Shown one piece after another: positions 55,921 through 64,000 of a stretch of DNA of 64,000 nucleotides. The translations under genes and the position numbers were made by a program. Each line of letters opens with the position of its first letter. The stretch's first letter is position 1. Source of the DNA: Solimonas sp036405815 (GTDB taxonomy: Bacteria > Pseudomonadota > Gammaproteobacteria > Nevskiales > Nevskiaceae); NCBI GenBank assembly GCA_036405815.1, contig DASWWX010000039.1, positions 1 to 64,000 of the forward strand, in the 5' to 3' direction. Below the pieces are notes generated by a model. That model saw only the letters and a program-made list of their open reading frames with translations. It was not told where the DNA came from and did no database searches.

Positions 55921-56927
55921 ACGCCCTCCGGAATGAAACCCAGCGCCTCATGCACGCGCTGTAGCGTGGCATCCGCCTTGGCCGATGCGCGCTGCGCGCC
56001 GTTGCGCAGGATGCGGCGCAGACCCTCGGTATCGGCACGGATCTCGTGGTAGCGCGCCTGCACCGGCGCCAGCGATTCGACCACTGCCTCGGCCACCTCG
56101 GTCTTGAGATGACCGTAGCCCTTGCCGACATAGCGCTGGGCGATGCTGTCGAAGCTCTCGCCACGGATCGCGCCGAGCATCGACATCAGGTTCGAGACGC
56201 CCGGCTTCTCATCGACCGCATAGCGGATTTCGCTGCCGAGGTCGGTAACGGCGCGCTTGATCTTGCGCGTGATCACGTCCGGCGGGTCGAGCAGGTAGAT
56301 CGCATCGGTCTCGGCATCGCCGGACTTGCTCATCTTCGCGGTCGGCTCCTGCAAGCCCATGATGCGCGCGCCGACCGGCGGGATCATCGGCTCCGGCACC
56401 GTGAACACCGGGCCGTAGAGGTTGTTGAAGCGCATCGCCACGTCGCGCGTCAGCTCCAGATGCTGCTTCTGGTCGTCGCCGACTGGCACCTGCTTGGCCT
56501 GGTACAGCAGGATGTCCGCCGCCATCAGCACCGGGTAGCCAAACAGGCCGGCATTGATGTTGTCGGCATGCTTGGCCGACTTGTCCTTGAACTGCGTCAT
56601 GCGCGACAGCTCGCCGAACTGCGTGTAACAGTTCAGGATCCAGCCCAGCCGCGAATGCGCCGGCACGTGGCTTTGCACGAATAGCGTGTTCTTGGCCGGA
56701 TCGAGGCCGCAGGCGAGATACAGCGCGATGAACTCGTAACAACGTTCGCGCAGCGCCGCCGGATCCTGCCGCACGGTAATCGCATGCAGATCCACCAGCA
56801 TGTAATGGCAGTCGTAGGTGTCGGACAGACCGACCCAGTTCTTCAGCGCGCCGAGATAGTTGCCGATCGTAAGGCGGCCGGAGGGCTGAATACCGGAAAG
56901 GACGACGGAGCGGGACACGGCGGTCAT
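55917..56927 (-). CDS. trpS: TrpS, tryptophanyl-tRNA synthetase
   Basis: Class I synthetase charging tRNA-Trp. It has 336 aa. The HIGH-equivalent is PSGRLTIGNYLG and the KMSKS loop is intact (TAKMSKSGD). GDDQKQHLELTRD and LMSMLGAIRG are further family sequences. ATG 56927 is chosen; the upstream frame overlaps the site-2 protease gene. It lies 4 nt after that gene, so the whole run is probably one transcript. Confidence 0.97.
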   Translation of the reverse strand: MTAVSRSVVLSGIQPSGRLTIGNYLGALKNWVGLSDTYDCHYMLVDLHAITVRQDPAALRERCYEFIALYLACGLDPAKNTLFVQSHVPAHSRLGWILNCYTQFGELSRMTQFKDKSAKHADNINAGLFGYPVLMAADILLYQAKQVPVGDDQKQHLELTRDVAMRFNNLYGPVFTVPEPMIPPVGARIMGLQEPTAKMSKSGDAETDAIYLLDPPDVITRKIKRAVTDLGSEIRYAVDEKPGVSNLMSMLGAIRGESFDSIAQRYVGKGYGHLKTEVAEAVVESLAPVQARYHEIRADTEGLRRILRNGAQRASAKADATLQRVHEALGFIPEGV

Positions 56928-56931
56928 GGCA

Positions 56932-57612
56932 TCAGTAGCGATTGAAGAGGCCCAGCGGCGGCAACTGCAGCGCACTGAACACGAACTGCTCGGCCAAGCG
57001 AAGACCGGGGCCCAGGATCGGGCTCAGCCAGCCGATGAACAGCAGGCCCAGCAGCAGGAAAATACCGTAGGGCTCGATGCGATCCAGCCTGAGCGCCACC
57101 GGCTCCGGCACGAGGCCGGTCAGCACGCGCCCGCCATCCAGCGGCGGCAACGGCAGCAGATTCAGCACCATCAGGATCAGGTTGATGACGATACCGGCCA
57201 CGGCCATGGAGGCGATCCCAAGCCAAAGCCCTTCCTGCGATCCGGTGCCGATCGCCACCTTGAGCAGCACCGCCCACAGCAACGCTTGCAGCAGATTCGA
57301 GAGCGGACCCGCCACCGCAACGAGCGCCATGCCGCGACGCGGATTTTGCAGATTGCGCGTGTTCACCGGCACCGGCTTGGCCCAGCCGAACAGGAACCCG
57401 CCCAAAGCCAATAGCAATCCCGGCACTAAAACCGTGCCGATCGGATCGATGTGCCGCACCGGGTTCAGGCTCAGACGCCCCAACGCCTCCGCGGTGCGAT
57501 CGCCGAGCGCCCGCGCGGCATAACCGTGCGCGGCTTCGTGGATCGTGATGGCGAACACGACCGGCAGGGCCCAGACGGCAATTTTCTGGACCAGAGTGAA
57601 CTCGATGGGCAT
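56932..57612 (-). CDS. Site-2 protease/M50-family membrane metalloprotease
   Basis: A 226-aa polytopic membrane protein. The zinc motif HEAAH sits in the first helix (FAITIHEAAHGYA), and the C-terminal ligand motif is PLPPLDGGRV (LDG-type). Such YwhC/Rip-like proteins cut within membrane segments; the target is unknown. A consensus -10 (TATAAT) ends 6 bp before ATG 57612, so the mRNA may be leaderless. It is followed by trpS and scpAB. Confidence 0.92.
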   Translation of the reverse strand: MPIEFTLVQKIAVWALPVVFAITIHEAAHGYAARALGDRTAEALGRLSLNPVRHIDPIGTVLVPGLLLALGGFLFGWAKPVPVNTRNLQNPRRGMALVAVAGPLSNLLQALLWAVLLKVAIGTGSQEGLWLGIASMAVAGIVINLILMVLNLLPLPPLDGGRVLTGLVPEPVALRLDRIEPYGIFLLLGLLFIGWLSPILGPGLRLAEQFVFSALQLPPLGLFNRY

Positions 57613-57618
57613 GGCCGC

Positions 57619-57624
57619 ATTATA
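57619..57624 (-). promoter_or_regulatory. Consensus -10 element directly before the M50 gene
   Basis: TATAAT on the minus strand ends 6 bp before the start codon (TATAATGCGGCCATG). A normal transcription start 6-7 bp downstream would fall on the ATG, giving a leaderless mRNA. No strong -35 is seen at 17 bp. Confidence 0.5.
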
Positions 57625-57708
57625 GCGGCCGCCCCTGCGCAGAACCGGTGTGGAATCGCTTGACAATGGGCCGGAACAGGCGCCCGGGAACAGGGATCGG
57701 GAGCTGCC

Positions 57709-58335
57709 CTAGAGACCGATGCGGGACAGGTCGCCCTTGCCCTGGCGCAGCACCTCGACCGTGCCTTCGCTGATGTCCAGGACCGTGGTCGGCTCGAGGC
57801 CGCAGGGGCCGCCGTCGAGCACGATATCGACCTCGCGCAGCAGGCGCTCGCGATGCTCGGCCGGATCGTTGACCGGTCCATCCTCGCCGGGGAACTGCAG
57901 CGTGCAGGAGATCAGCGGTTCGCCCAGTGCCTCCAGCAGCGCCTGCGCCATCGTGTGTTCCGGCACGCGGATGCCGATGGTCTTGCGACGCTCATGCGCG
58001 ATGCGGCGCGGCAGTTCCTTGGTGGCGGTGAGCACAAAGGTGTACGGCCCCGGCGTCAGCGTCTTCAGCAGCCGGAACTGCGTGTTGTCGACGCGCGCAT
58101 AGGTCGCGATCTCGGACAGGTCGCGACAGACCAGCGTGAACTGGTGATGGCGATCGAAATCCCGGATGCGGCGCAGCCGATCGGCCGCCGCCTTATCGTT
58201 CAGATGACAGCCGAGCGCGTAGCAGGAGTCCGTGGGATAAGCGATCACCGCGCCGGCGCGCAGCCGCTCGACCGCCTGCGCCAGCAGACGCTTCTGCGGA
58301 TTTACCGGGTGCAGTTCGAGCCAGTCGGCAGCCAT
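57709..58335 (-). CDS. TsaC/YciO/YrdC-family protein
   Basis: A 208-aa YrdC-fold protein. The core sequences AGAVIAYPTDSCYALGC, HHQFTLVCRDLSEIA, LTPGPYTFVLTAT and RKTIGIRVPEH are typical; C-terminally, DIVLDGGPCGLEPTTVLDI. It resembles YciO more than TsaC, so it may bind RNA or act in threonylcarbamoyl-AMP formation, but this cannot be settled here. It starts at ATG 58335 and ends 96 bp upstream of the M50 gene. Confidence 0.88.
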   Translation of the reverse strand: MAADWLELHPVNPQKRLLAQAVERLRAGAVIAYPTDSCYALGCHLNDKAAADRLRRIRDFDRHHQFTLVCRDLSEIATYARVDNTQFRLLKTLTPGPYTFVLTATKELPRRIAHERRKTIGIRVPEHTMAQALLEALGEPLISCTLQFPGEDGPVNDPAEHRERLLREVDIVLDGGPCGLEPTTVLDISEGTVEVLRQGKGDLSRIGL

Positions 58336-58416
58336 AGGGCGGCGATTGTACGAAGGTCTGGCCGAACGCGGGCGGAACGTCCCGCGGATTCGCCGGTCGG
58401 ACGGGCGCCGCCTCCG

Positions 58417-58422
58417 TACAAT
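58417..58422 (+). promoter_or_regulatory. -10-like element close to yciB start
   Basis: TACAAT ends 8 bp before the yciB ATG at 58431. If used, transcription would begin within one or two bases of the start codon, again suggesting a nearly leaderless mRNA. No good -35 is visible. Confidence 0.35.
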
Positions 58423-58430
58423 ACGCCCTC

Positions 58431-58979
58431 ATGAACGCCCTCCTCGACCTTGCCCCCGCACTGCTGTTTTTTGTCACCTATCTCCTGTCCAACCTCTACG
58501 TCGCAACCGGCGTGCTGATCGGCGCGCTGTTCGGTCTGGTGCTGATCTACTGGCTGCGCGAGCGCCGCATCCACAAGGCGCATCTGATCACCGCCATCGT
58601 CGCCGGCGTCCTCGGCGGCCTGACGCTGTACATACACGATCCGAACTTCATCAAGCTCAAGCCCACCGTGGTCTACTCGATCTTCGGTTTGGTCCTGCTC
58701 GGCAGCCACCTGATTGGCGACAAGGTGCTGCTCGCACGCCTGCCGCAGAAGGTGCTGCAGATGCCGGACAGCGTCTGGCGCCGCGTCAACTTCATCTGGG
58801 CCCTGTTCTTCTTCGGCCTCGCCGCGCTGAACCTGTACGTCGCACAGACGATGTCGGAAGCCACCTGGGTCAAGTTCCGCACCTTCGGCTTCAGCGCGCT
58901 GATGTTCGTGTTCCTGCTCGCCCACGCGCCTTTCCTCAAGGACTACTTCCCCAAGGAAGACGCGCAGGAGAAGACCTGA
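58431..58979 (+). CDS. yciB: YciB (IspZ), inner-membrane septation protein A
   Basis: A 182-aa integral membrane protein with five to six helices, involved in cell-envelope and septum integrity in Gammaproteobacteria. Family sequences are FFVTYLLSNLYVATGV, DPNFIKLKPTVVYSIFG and a C-terminal FKDYFP-like LKDYFPKED. The stop shares a base with the start of yciI. The yciB-yciI-bolA order follows the usual pattern. Confidence 0.93.
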   Translation: MNALLDLAPALLFFVTYLLSNLYVATGVLIGALFGLVLIYWLRERRIHKAHLITAIVAGVLGGLTLYIHDPNFIKLKPTVVYSIFGLVLLGSHLIGDKVLLARLPQKVLQMPDSVWRRVNFIWALFFFGLAALNLYVAQTMSEATWVKFRTFGFSALMFVFLLAHAPFLKDYFPKEDAQEKT

Positions 58980-59281
58980 TGCTCTACATGATTCTCGGCG
59001 ACGATCATGCCGACGCCTTGCCGCGTCGCCGTGCTGCACGCCCCGCGCATCTGGAACATCTGAAGGCGTTGCAATCGCATGGTCGATTGATCCTCGCTGG
59101 CCCTCGCCCCCGCGTGGACGGCACCGATCCGGGCGACGCCGGCTTTCACGGCAGCCTGATCGTCGCGGAGTTCGCGGATCTCGACGCCGCCCGTGCCTGG
59201 GCCGCCGCCGATCCCTATGCGCAAGCGGGCGTTTTCGCGCGCGTTGAGGTTCAACCCTTCGTCAAAGTGTTGCCGGCCTGA
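58979..59281 (+). CDS. yciI: YciI-like protein
   Basis: A 100-aa single-domain protein of the YciI fold. Its MLYMILGDDH start and RPAHLEHLKALQSHGRLILAG region (conserved His) match the family, and DPYAQAGVFARVEVQPF forms the last strands. The function is unclear, although the fold suggests a small hydrolase-like active site. Coupled by one-base overlaps to yciB and the BolA-like gene. Confidence 0.9.
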   Translation: MLYMILGDDHADALPRRRAARPAHLEHLKALQSHGRLILAGPRPRVDGTDPGDAGFHGSLIVAEFADLDAARAWAAADPYAQAGVFARVEVQPFVKVLPA

Positions 59282-59562
59282 TGACGACGACCCGCATTGA
59301 TCGCCTGCGCGCCGCGCTGCAAACCGCGCTACGGCCCATGGAACTGGACCTGGAAGACGAAAGTCATCTGCACGTGGGCCATGCCGGCGCCGCCACCGGC
59401 CGCGGACACTTCCGCGTCCGCATCGTCAGTGCAGCATTCCAGGGCCTGTCGCCGGTAGCACGCCACCGCGCCGTCTACGCCGCGCTGGGCAGCCTGATGG
59501 AAACCGACGTGCACGCGCTCTCCATCCTCGCGCGCACACCGGAAGAGCGAGACGCAGCGTAA
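59281..59562 (+). CDS. BolA-family protein
   Basis: A 93-aa BolA-like protein. The class signature is present: DLEDESHLHVGHAG, followed by GHFRVRIVSAAFQG and LSPVARHRAVYAALG, ending EDVHALSI-like (TDVHALSILAR). BolA proteins act as regulators or, with monothiol glutaredoxins, in iron-sulfur handling. His residues near HLHVGH would bind the shared cluster. It ends 6 bp before the convergent mscS-type gene. Confidence 0.92.
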   Translation: MTTTRIDRLRAALQTALRPMELDLEDESHLHVGHAGAATGRGHFRVRIVSAAFQGLSPVARHRAVYAALGSLMETDVHALSILARTPEERDAA

Positions 59563-59568
59563 TTGGCT

Positions 59569-60828
59569 TCAAGCCGGGCGCGCATCGCCCGCAGGCGACG
59601 ACGCTTCGGCGCGCGCCTCACCGTCCGGGAGTGGCGAGGTCTCAGCGGCGCCATCGGCGCGCGATGTCGACGTGCCCGATGCCGGCCAGCTGCGAATATG
59701 GACATCCTGCTGGGGGAACGGCATCTCGATACCCGCTTCGCGGAATGCCTTCTCGATGGCGAACCGCAGGTCGCTGGCCACGTCGGCGCGTTTGCTGCTG
59801 TCGCTGACTTGCCCCTTCAGCTCGAAGTCCAGCGAGCTGGCGCCGAACGCCGTGAACACCACCCGCGGGCCGGAGACGCCACGGACCTGACCCCGCTTCA
59901 TCAGCTGCGCGTGCTGGTCGGCGACCTGCAACAACAACGCCTGGACCTGAGCGGTATCGCTACCGTATGCCACGCTGACGGCGACCGTGACATTGCCGTG
60001 CCGGTCACGCAGATTGAGGCGACGCAGATGATTGGACAGCAGGTCGGAGTTCGGGACGATGATGGTTTCGCGATCCAGGTTCTCGATCTGCGTCGAGCGG
60101 ATGCGGATGCGGCGCACGAATCCCTGGGTTTGGCCGACGAAGACATAGTCTCCGGCGCGGATCGGCCGCTCGAACAACAGGATCAGACCCGAAACGAAGT
60201 TGTTGACGATGTTCTGCAAACCGAAGCCAATGCCGACCGACAGCGCGCCGGCCAGGATCGCCAGCTTGGTCAGATCCAGGCCTGCGGTCGACAGACCCAT
60301 CAGTACGGCGACCACGAAGGTGATGTAGCCGAACAAGGTAGCCACGGTATCGCGCGTGCCCGGCTCGATCGGCGTACGCGGCAACCAGTCGAACTCGAGT
60401 TTTTTGCGTAGCCAGCGCGTGAAAGTGAGCAGCACCGCAAACATCAGCACACCCACGATCAGCTTGCCTGGCACGACCGTGAGGCTGCCGAGCTTCACGC
60501 CCTTTGAAAACATCGCCGCGGCGACGCCATGACCCTCGTCGTGCAGGCCCCAGATCCTCAGAACCAGGTAGACGACCACCGGCCACAACACGACGTGCAT
60601 GGAGAACAGCAGCCAACCCAGTTCCTGCACGGGCGCATCCGGCGCGATACCCAGCCGGGTGCGCAAGCGCTGCTGCCAGGCGAAGCGCCCGATGTTGAGC
60701 GTGGCGCGCAGATAGTGCATCGCCCCCGTCAGTGCGGTCGTGAGCGCCAACACCACGACGGTCCACTGCACCGGGTGCACGCCCAGGGCATCCATGGTCG
60801 CATCGAAATCCACCAGGCCCGCGATCAT
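59569..60828 (-). CDS. MscS-family mechanosensitive channel
   Basis: A 419-aa membrane protein with several helices before the conserved pore region AILAGALSVGIGFGLQNIVNN and the beta domain beginning VSGLILLFERPIRAGDYV. It continues with GFVRRIRIRSTQI and VPNSDLLSN. It has more N-terminal helices than E. coli MscS, placing it in the larger MscK/YnaI-like group. A low-complexity Ser/Ala tail follows. Its ATG (60828) overlaps the ligA stop as ATGA. Confidence 0.92.
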   Translation of the reverse strand: MIAGLVDFDATMDALGVHPVQWTVVVLALTTALTGAMHYLRATLNIGRFAWQQRLRTRLGIAPDAPVQELGWLLFSMHVVLWPVVVYLVLRIWGLHDEGHGVAAAMFSKGVKLGSLTVVPGKLIVGVLMFAVLLTFTRWLRKKLEFDWLPRTPIEPGTRDTVATLFGYITFVVAVLMGLSTAGLDLTKLAILAGALSVGIGFGLQNIVNNFVSGLILLFERPIRAGDYVFVGQTQGFVRRIRIRSTQIENLDRETIIVPNSDLLSNHLRRLNLRDRHGNVTVAVSVAYGSDTAQVQALLLQVADQHAQLMKRGQVRGVSGPRVVFTAFGASSLDFELKGQVSDSSKRADVASDLRFAIEKAFREAGIEMPFPQQDVHIRSWPASGTSTSRADGAAETSPLPDGEARAEASSPAGDARPA

Positions 60829-63131
60829 CCGGGATACCCATCCTGTAGCAGCCGTTCGAAGGCACTGTAGTCCAGCACCGTGACGCCGAGTTGTTCCGCC
60901 TTGGCGAGCTTCGAGCCGGCCTCCTGACCTGCGACGACGAAATCGGTTTTCTTGGATACCGACCCGCTGACGCGGCCGCCTCGGGCCTCGATCTGCGCCG
61001 TCGCCTCGTCGCGGCCGACCGGCAGGGTTCCGGTCAGTACGAACGTCTTGCCCTGCAGTGGACCTGCCAGGGTGGCAGCAGTGGTCGCGGCGGCGCCCCG
61101 CAGACCGAAACCTTCGAGCTGCGACTCCAGCGTCAGCAGGCGTTCGCGCAACACCGGATCGGCCAGATGCGCTCGCACCGCTTGCGCGGCCTTGTCGTCG
61201 AGAATGCTCCGCAGGCGCGCCTCGTCATCGACGCGTTGCAACAGCTCGGTAGCCGAGGCACAGCCCGCGGTCAGCTTTTCGATGCGACCCGGACCCACTC
61301 CCTTGATGTTGAGCGCGAGCACCAGCGTACCCAGCGAGGCGCGCGCGGCCAGGTCCGCCGAGGGCGGATGTTCGTCGGTGATCGACACCTTGGACAGCAG
61401 CGCATCGACCGCGCGCGCATTGTGCTCATCGGCAAAAAAGGCGCGAATCTCCTGCGCCACGGTTGCGCCGATGCCATCGATGAGACTGAGCACCTCCTCA
61501 CGCGCCTGACGCAGTCGGCCGAACGCCCCCAGATGTCGAGCCAGATCCTTGGCGGTGGTCTCACCGACCGACGGAATGCCCAGGGCATAGATCAAGCGCG
61601 TCAGCGACAGCTCGCGGCGCTGGGCGATCGCATCGACGATCTTGGCCGGCGCCACTTCGGCGGACTTGTACAACTCGGCGATATCGGCCACCTGCAACTC
61701 GAACAGGTCCGCCGGCGTGCGCAGGCGTCCGCGTTCGACCAGTTCGTCGATCAGGGATTCGCCCACGCCCTCGATGTCGGCAGCCTTGCGCGAGACGAAG
61801 TGCTGGAGCGACTGCTTGAGCTGCGCCCGGCAGACCAGGCGACCGACGCAGCGATAGATCACGCCGTCCGGATCGCGCTCCACGCCGGAGCCGCAGACCG
61901 GACAGACCTGCGGCGCCGGGATCGGCACCGTGCCATCCGGACGCTTGGACAGCACGACACCCTTGACCTCGGGAATGACGTCGCCGGCACGGCGCACGAT
62001 CACGGTATCGCCGATGCGCACATCCTTGCGGGCGATCTCGTCCATGTTGTGCAGCGTCGCATTGCTGACGTTGGCACCGCCGACGAACACGGTTTGCAGA
62101 CGCGCGGTCGGCGTCAGCGCGCCGGTGCGGCCAACCTGGAAGTCGACCTGTTCAAGCACGGTCTCGGCTTCCTCCGCCGGAAACTTATGCGCCACCGCCC
62201 AGCGCGGCGCGCGTGCCACCGAACCCAGTTCCGCACGGCCCGCGAGACTGTCGAGCTTGTAGACCACGCCGTCGATGTCGAACCCCAGCGTCGCGCGCTG
62301 CGCCTGCATGCGGCGGAAATAGTCGAGGCAGCCGTCGGCACCGCGCACCGTCTCGATCAGGCGCGATACCGGCAGACCCCAATCGCGGAATTGCTCAAGC
62401 ACTCGATGATGGAATGCTGGCGGCGTCCAGCCTTCGATATGACCGGCACCGTAGGCGCAGAACGCTAGCGCGCGCTGCGCCGTGATCTTCGGATCGAGCT
62501 GGCGCAGGCTGCCGGCCGCGGCATTGCGCGGATTGACGTAGAGCTTGTCGCCACGCGCTGCTGCCTCTTCGTTCATGCGGCGGAAGCCTTCGTGCGGCAG
62601 GTAAACCTCGCCACGCACTTCCAGCAAGGGCGGTACCCCGTCACCGCGCAAGCGCAGCGGAATCGTATCGATCGTACGCAGGTTGGCGGTGATGTCCTCG
62701 CCGGTTTCACCGTCGCCGCGCGTCGCACCCTGCTCCAGCACGCCGTCTCGATAGACCAGCGAAACCGCCAGGCCGTCGAGCTTCGGCTCCGCGACATAGT
62801 CGACGAGCGCAGTGCCCAGGCCGTGGCGCACCCGGCGATCGAACTCTCTGAGCTCCTCGTCGCCAAAAGCATTATTGAGGGACTGCATCGGCAGCCGGTG
62901 CCGCACCGGCGCAAAGACCTTCAGCGCCACTCCGCCCACACGTTGCGTCGGCGAGTCGGCGGTCAGCAGTTCCGGATACTGCGCCTCGATGGCCTGCAGC
63001 TCCCGGAACAACCCGTCGTACTCCGCATCCGAGACACTCGGATCGTCGAGGACGTAGTAGCGGTGGTTGTGCTCGTGCAGGCGACGCCGCAACTCGGCGG
63101 CGCGCTGTTCGGCTTGCGCACGGCCGTTCAC
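60825..63131 (-). CDS. ligA: LigA, NAD-dependent DNA ligase
   Basis: Seals nicks in DNA replication using NAD. It has 768 aa: adenylation domain with the active lysine K117 (AEPKLDGLAVSL), OB fold, zinc finger (CPVCGSG and CVGRLVC), helix-hairpin-helix repeats, and a C-terminal BRCT domain (LQGKTFVLTGTLPVGRDEA). The start is GTG 63131, 7 nt after the zipA stop; the family N-terminus (LHEHNHRYYVLDD) follows closely. The zipA-ligA order is typical of Pseudomonas-type genomes. Confidence 0.97.
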   Translation of the reverse strand: MNGRAQAEQRAAELRRRLHEHNHRYYVLDDPSVSDAEYDGLFRELQAIEAQYPELLTADSPTQRVGGVALKVFAPVRHRLPMQSLNNAFGDEELREFDRRVRHGLGTALVDYVAEPKLDGLAVSLVYRDGVLEQGATRGDGETGEDITANLRTIDTIPLRLRGDGVPPLLEVRGEVYLPHEGFRRMNEEAAARGDKLYVNPRNAAAGSLRQLDPKITAQRALAFCAYGAGHIEGWTPPAFHHRVLEQFRDWGLPVSRLIETVRGADGCLDYFRRMQAQRATLGFDIDGVVYKLDSLAGRAELGSVARAPRWAVAHKFPAEEAETVLEQVDFQVGRTGALTPTARLQTVFVGGANVSNATLHNMDEIARKDVRIGDTVIVRRAGDVIPEVKGVVLSKRPDGTVPIPAPQVCPVCGSGVERDPDGVIYRCVGRLVCRAQLKQSLQHFVSRKAADIEGVGESLIDELVERGRLRTPADLFELQVADIAELYKSAEVAPAKIVDAIAQRRELSLTRLIYALGIPSVGETTAKDLARHLGAFGRLRQAREEVLSLIDGIGATVAQEIRAFFADEHNARAVDALLSKVSITDEHPPSADLAARASLGTLVLALNIKGVGPGRIEKLTAGCASATELLQRVDDEARLRSILDDKAAQAVRAHLADPVLRERLLTLESQLEGFGLRGAAATTAATLAGPLQGKTFVLTGTLPVGRDEATAQIEARGGRVSGSVSKKTDFVVAGQEAGSKLAKAEQLGVTVLDYSAFERLLQDGYPG

Positions 63132-63138
63132 GGCCCGC

Positions 63139-63876
63139 TCACAGACCGTTACGACGTGCCCAGGTCTCGATCTCGGCGACCAGTACGCGCTGCGCGTCGG
63201 CGTTGAACGACAGCCGCGAGGCGTCGAACACCTCGGCATTGAGCTGCGCAGCCAGCGCGCGGGCCGTCGCGATCATGTCCTGCAACGCCAGCTGCGGCTT
63301 GGCCGGACCCGGCAACACCATGAATAGGCTCAGACCAGGCGTCGAGAAACCCGCATCAGCCGGATCAAGCGTGCCCGGCTTGACCAGACTCGCCACCGAG
63401 AACACCGGCTTGCCGCCATCCAGACGGTGGTAGATCTTGCGATCACCGTACTGCAGGCCCTGCGCCTGCAATGCCGCGTGAATCTTGGCGCCGAAGATCG
63501 CGGTGCCCTCGCGCTCGGCGATCAGCAACGTGACGATCTTTTCCTCGAACACCGGCTTGGGTGTGGCCGCCGGCTCGCTACGCGGCCGCGCCGATTCCGG
63601 AAACAACGGCTGGGATTCGCCCTCACCGATGCTCGGCGCCATGCGCTTGCGCGGCTTGCCGACACCGAACTCATCAAACTCGCTATCGCCACGCGAGAAC
63701 ATGTCCATCTGGTCCTTGCCCGGCGGCAGCTTGAGCCCCGGCGCACCCGCCTGGGGGCCGGATGCCGAAGGCGGCTCCCACTTCTTCAACGAGCGGGCGT
63801 CGCGACGGCTGATCCAGTAAATGGCAATGACGGCGGCGGCGCCAATGACCAGAAGCGCCCACTGCAAGGGACTCAT
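63139..63876 (-). CDS. zipA: ZipA, cell division protein
   Basis: Tethers FtsZ to the inner membrane at the division site. It has 245 aa. An N-terminal transmembrane anchor (WALLVIGAAAVIAIYWISRR) is followed by a Pro/Ser/Gly-rich linker and a C-terminal FtsZ-binding domain (about 110-245, with IVTLLIAEREG and STPGLSLFMVLPGP). Its ATG overlaps the smc stop as ATGA. Together with smc and ligA this is a standard gammaproteobacterial cluster. Confidence 0.95.
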   Translation of the reverse strand: MSPLQWALLVIGAAAVIAIYWISRRDARSLKKWEPPSASGPQAGAPGLKLPPGKDQMDMFSRGDSEFDEFGVGKPRKRMAPSIGEGESQPLFPESARPRSEPAATPKPVFEEKIVTLLIAEREGTAIFGAKIHAALQAQGLQYGDRKIYHRLDGGKPVFSVASLVKPGTLDPADAGFSTPGLSLFMVLPGPAKPQLALQDMIATARALAAQLNAEVFDASRLSFNADAQRVLVAEIETWARRNGL

Positions 63877-64000
63877 TCTTTGGCCTCGGTTTGAGTAGCC
63901 AGCTCGACCGCCTGGGCGATATCCACCGAAACCAGGCGCGAGACGCCGGGTTCCTGCATGGTCACGCCGTGCAGCTGCTGAGCCAGCTCCATCGTGATCT
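63873..64000 (-). CDS. smc: Smc, chromosome segregation ATPase (C-terminal end only)
   Basis: Only the last 42 codons are in the window, the remainder lying beyond the right edge. They read QLHGVTMQEPGVSRLVSVD, the conserved end of the SMC C-terminal ATPase head (the sequence after the signature and Walker B motifs). The stop overlaps the zipA start by ATGA. Smc would act with the ScpA and ScpB encoded about 8 kb to the left. Confidence 0.9.
   Translation of the reverse strand, partial: ITMELAQQLHGVTMQEPGVSRLVSVDIAQAVELATQTEAKE

Overview
The window is GC-rich chromosomal DNA of a gammaproteobacterium. Gene order matches blocks known from Pseudomonas and Xanthomonas: leuC-leuD-leuB-asd-usg-fimV-truA-trpF-accD-folC; gyrA-serC-pheA-hisC-tyrA-aroA-cmk-rpsA-ihfB-lapA-lapB; mtnA-mtaD-ubiG-mupP-yciK; and smc-zipA-ligA. 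FimV, ZipA, LapAB and MupP fit Gammaproteobacteria. Separate tyrA and aroA, and trpB-trpA directly behind trpF, argue against Pseudomonas itself. A Nevskiales/Solimonadaceae or Xanthomonadales relative is my best guess, from synteny only. Coding density is very high. No gap exceeds about 200 bp (the longest is 43020-43213, upstream of gyrA). I saw no rRNA, tRNA, insertion sequence, prophage or CRISPR array.

Layout. 1-14064 (-): one long run from leuC through leucine, aspartate-semialdehyde, FimV, TruA and Trp genes to accD and the 5' part of folC. 14180-16984 (+): a LysR regulator divergent from leuC, then an NTF2-like protein, a GNAT acetyltransferase and a nitrilase-family amidase. 16988-20185 (-): MFS carrier, aroC, prmB. 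20274-23860 (+): SCO1-like and PCu(A)C copper proteins, psd and a BepA-like periplasmic protease. 23871-43019 (-): gyrA, two uncharacterised genes, an iron alcohol dehydrogenase, a secreted histidine phosphatase, a VapBC-like toxin-antitoxin pair, serC, serA, the Phe/Tyr branch (pheA, hisC, tyrA, aroA), cmk, rpsA, ihfB, lapA, lapB and an SDR epimerase. 43214-48571: the most accessory-looking part, with a secreted BNR-repeat protein and a DUF2946/TonB-receptor/PepSY metal-uptake operon inserted between gyrA and mtnA. 48687-53222: MTA/SAH salvage, ubiquinone methyltransferase, MurNAc-6P phosphatase and an SDR. 53237-58335 (-): rluB, scpB, scpA, trpS, a site-2 protease-like protein and a TsaC/YciO-family protein. 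58431-59562 (+): yciB, yciI and a BolA-like gene. 59569-64000 (-): smc (3' end), zipA, ligA and an MscS-type channel.

How the genes work together. Most of the window is amino-acid biosynthesis (Leu, Trp, Phe/Tyr, Ser, the Asp branch point), envelope and division functions (FimV, ZipA, YciB, LapAB, Psd, BepA), and chromosome maintenance (GyrA, LigA, SMC, ScpAB, IHF). Four-base start/stop overlaps (ATGA or GTGA) are common and imply translational coupling: trpF-trpB, ecfT-truA, pheA-hisC, vapB-vapC, trpS-scpA-scpB, ubiG-mupP, ligA-mscS and smc-zipA.

I found no clearly new multi-gene system. The observations I rate highest are: unusual residues at two glyphosate-contact-region positions of AroA; a perfect 11-bp inverted repeat between prmB and the SCO gene that carries an in-frame ATG for each; an uncharacterised gene pair coupled to gyrA; an orphan EcfT-like membrane protein between fimV and truA; a LysR-type T-N11-A site beside leuC; and a VapB operator inside its own promoter spacer.
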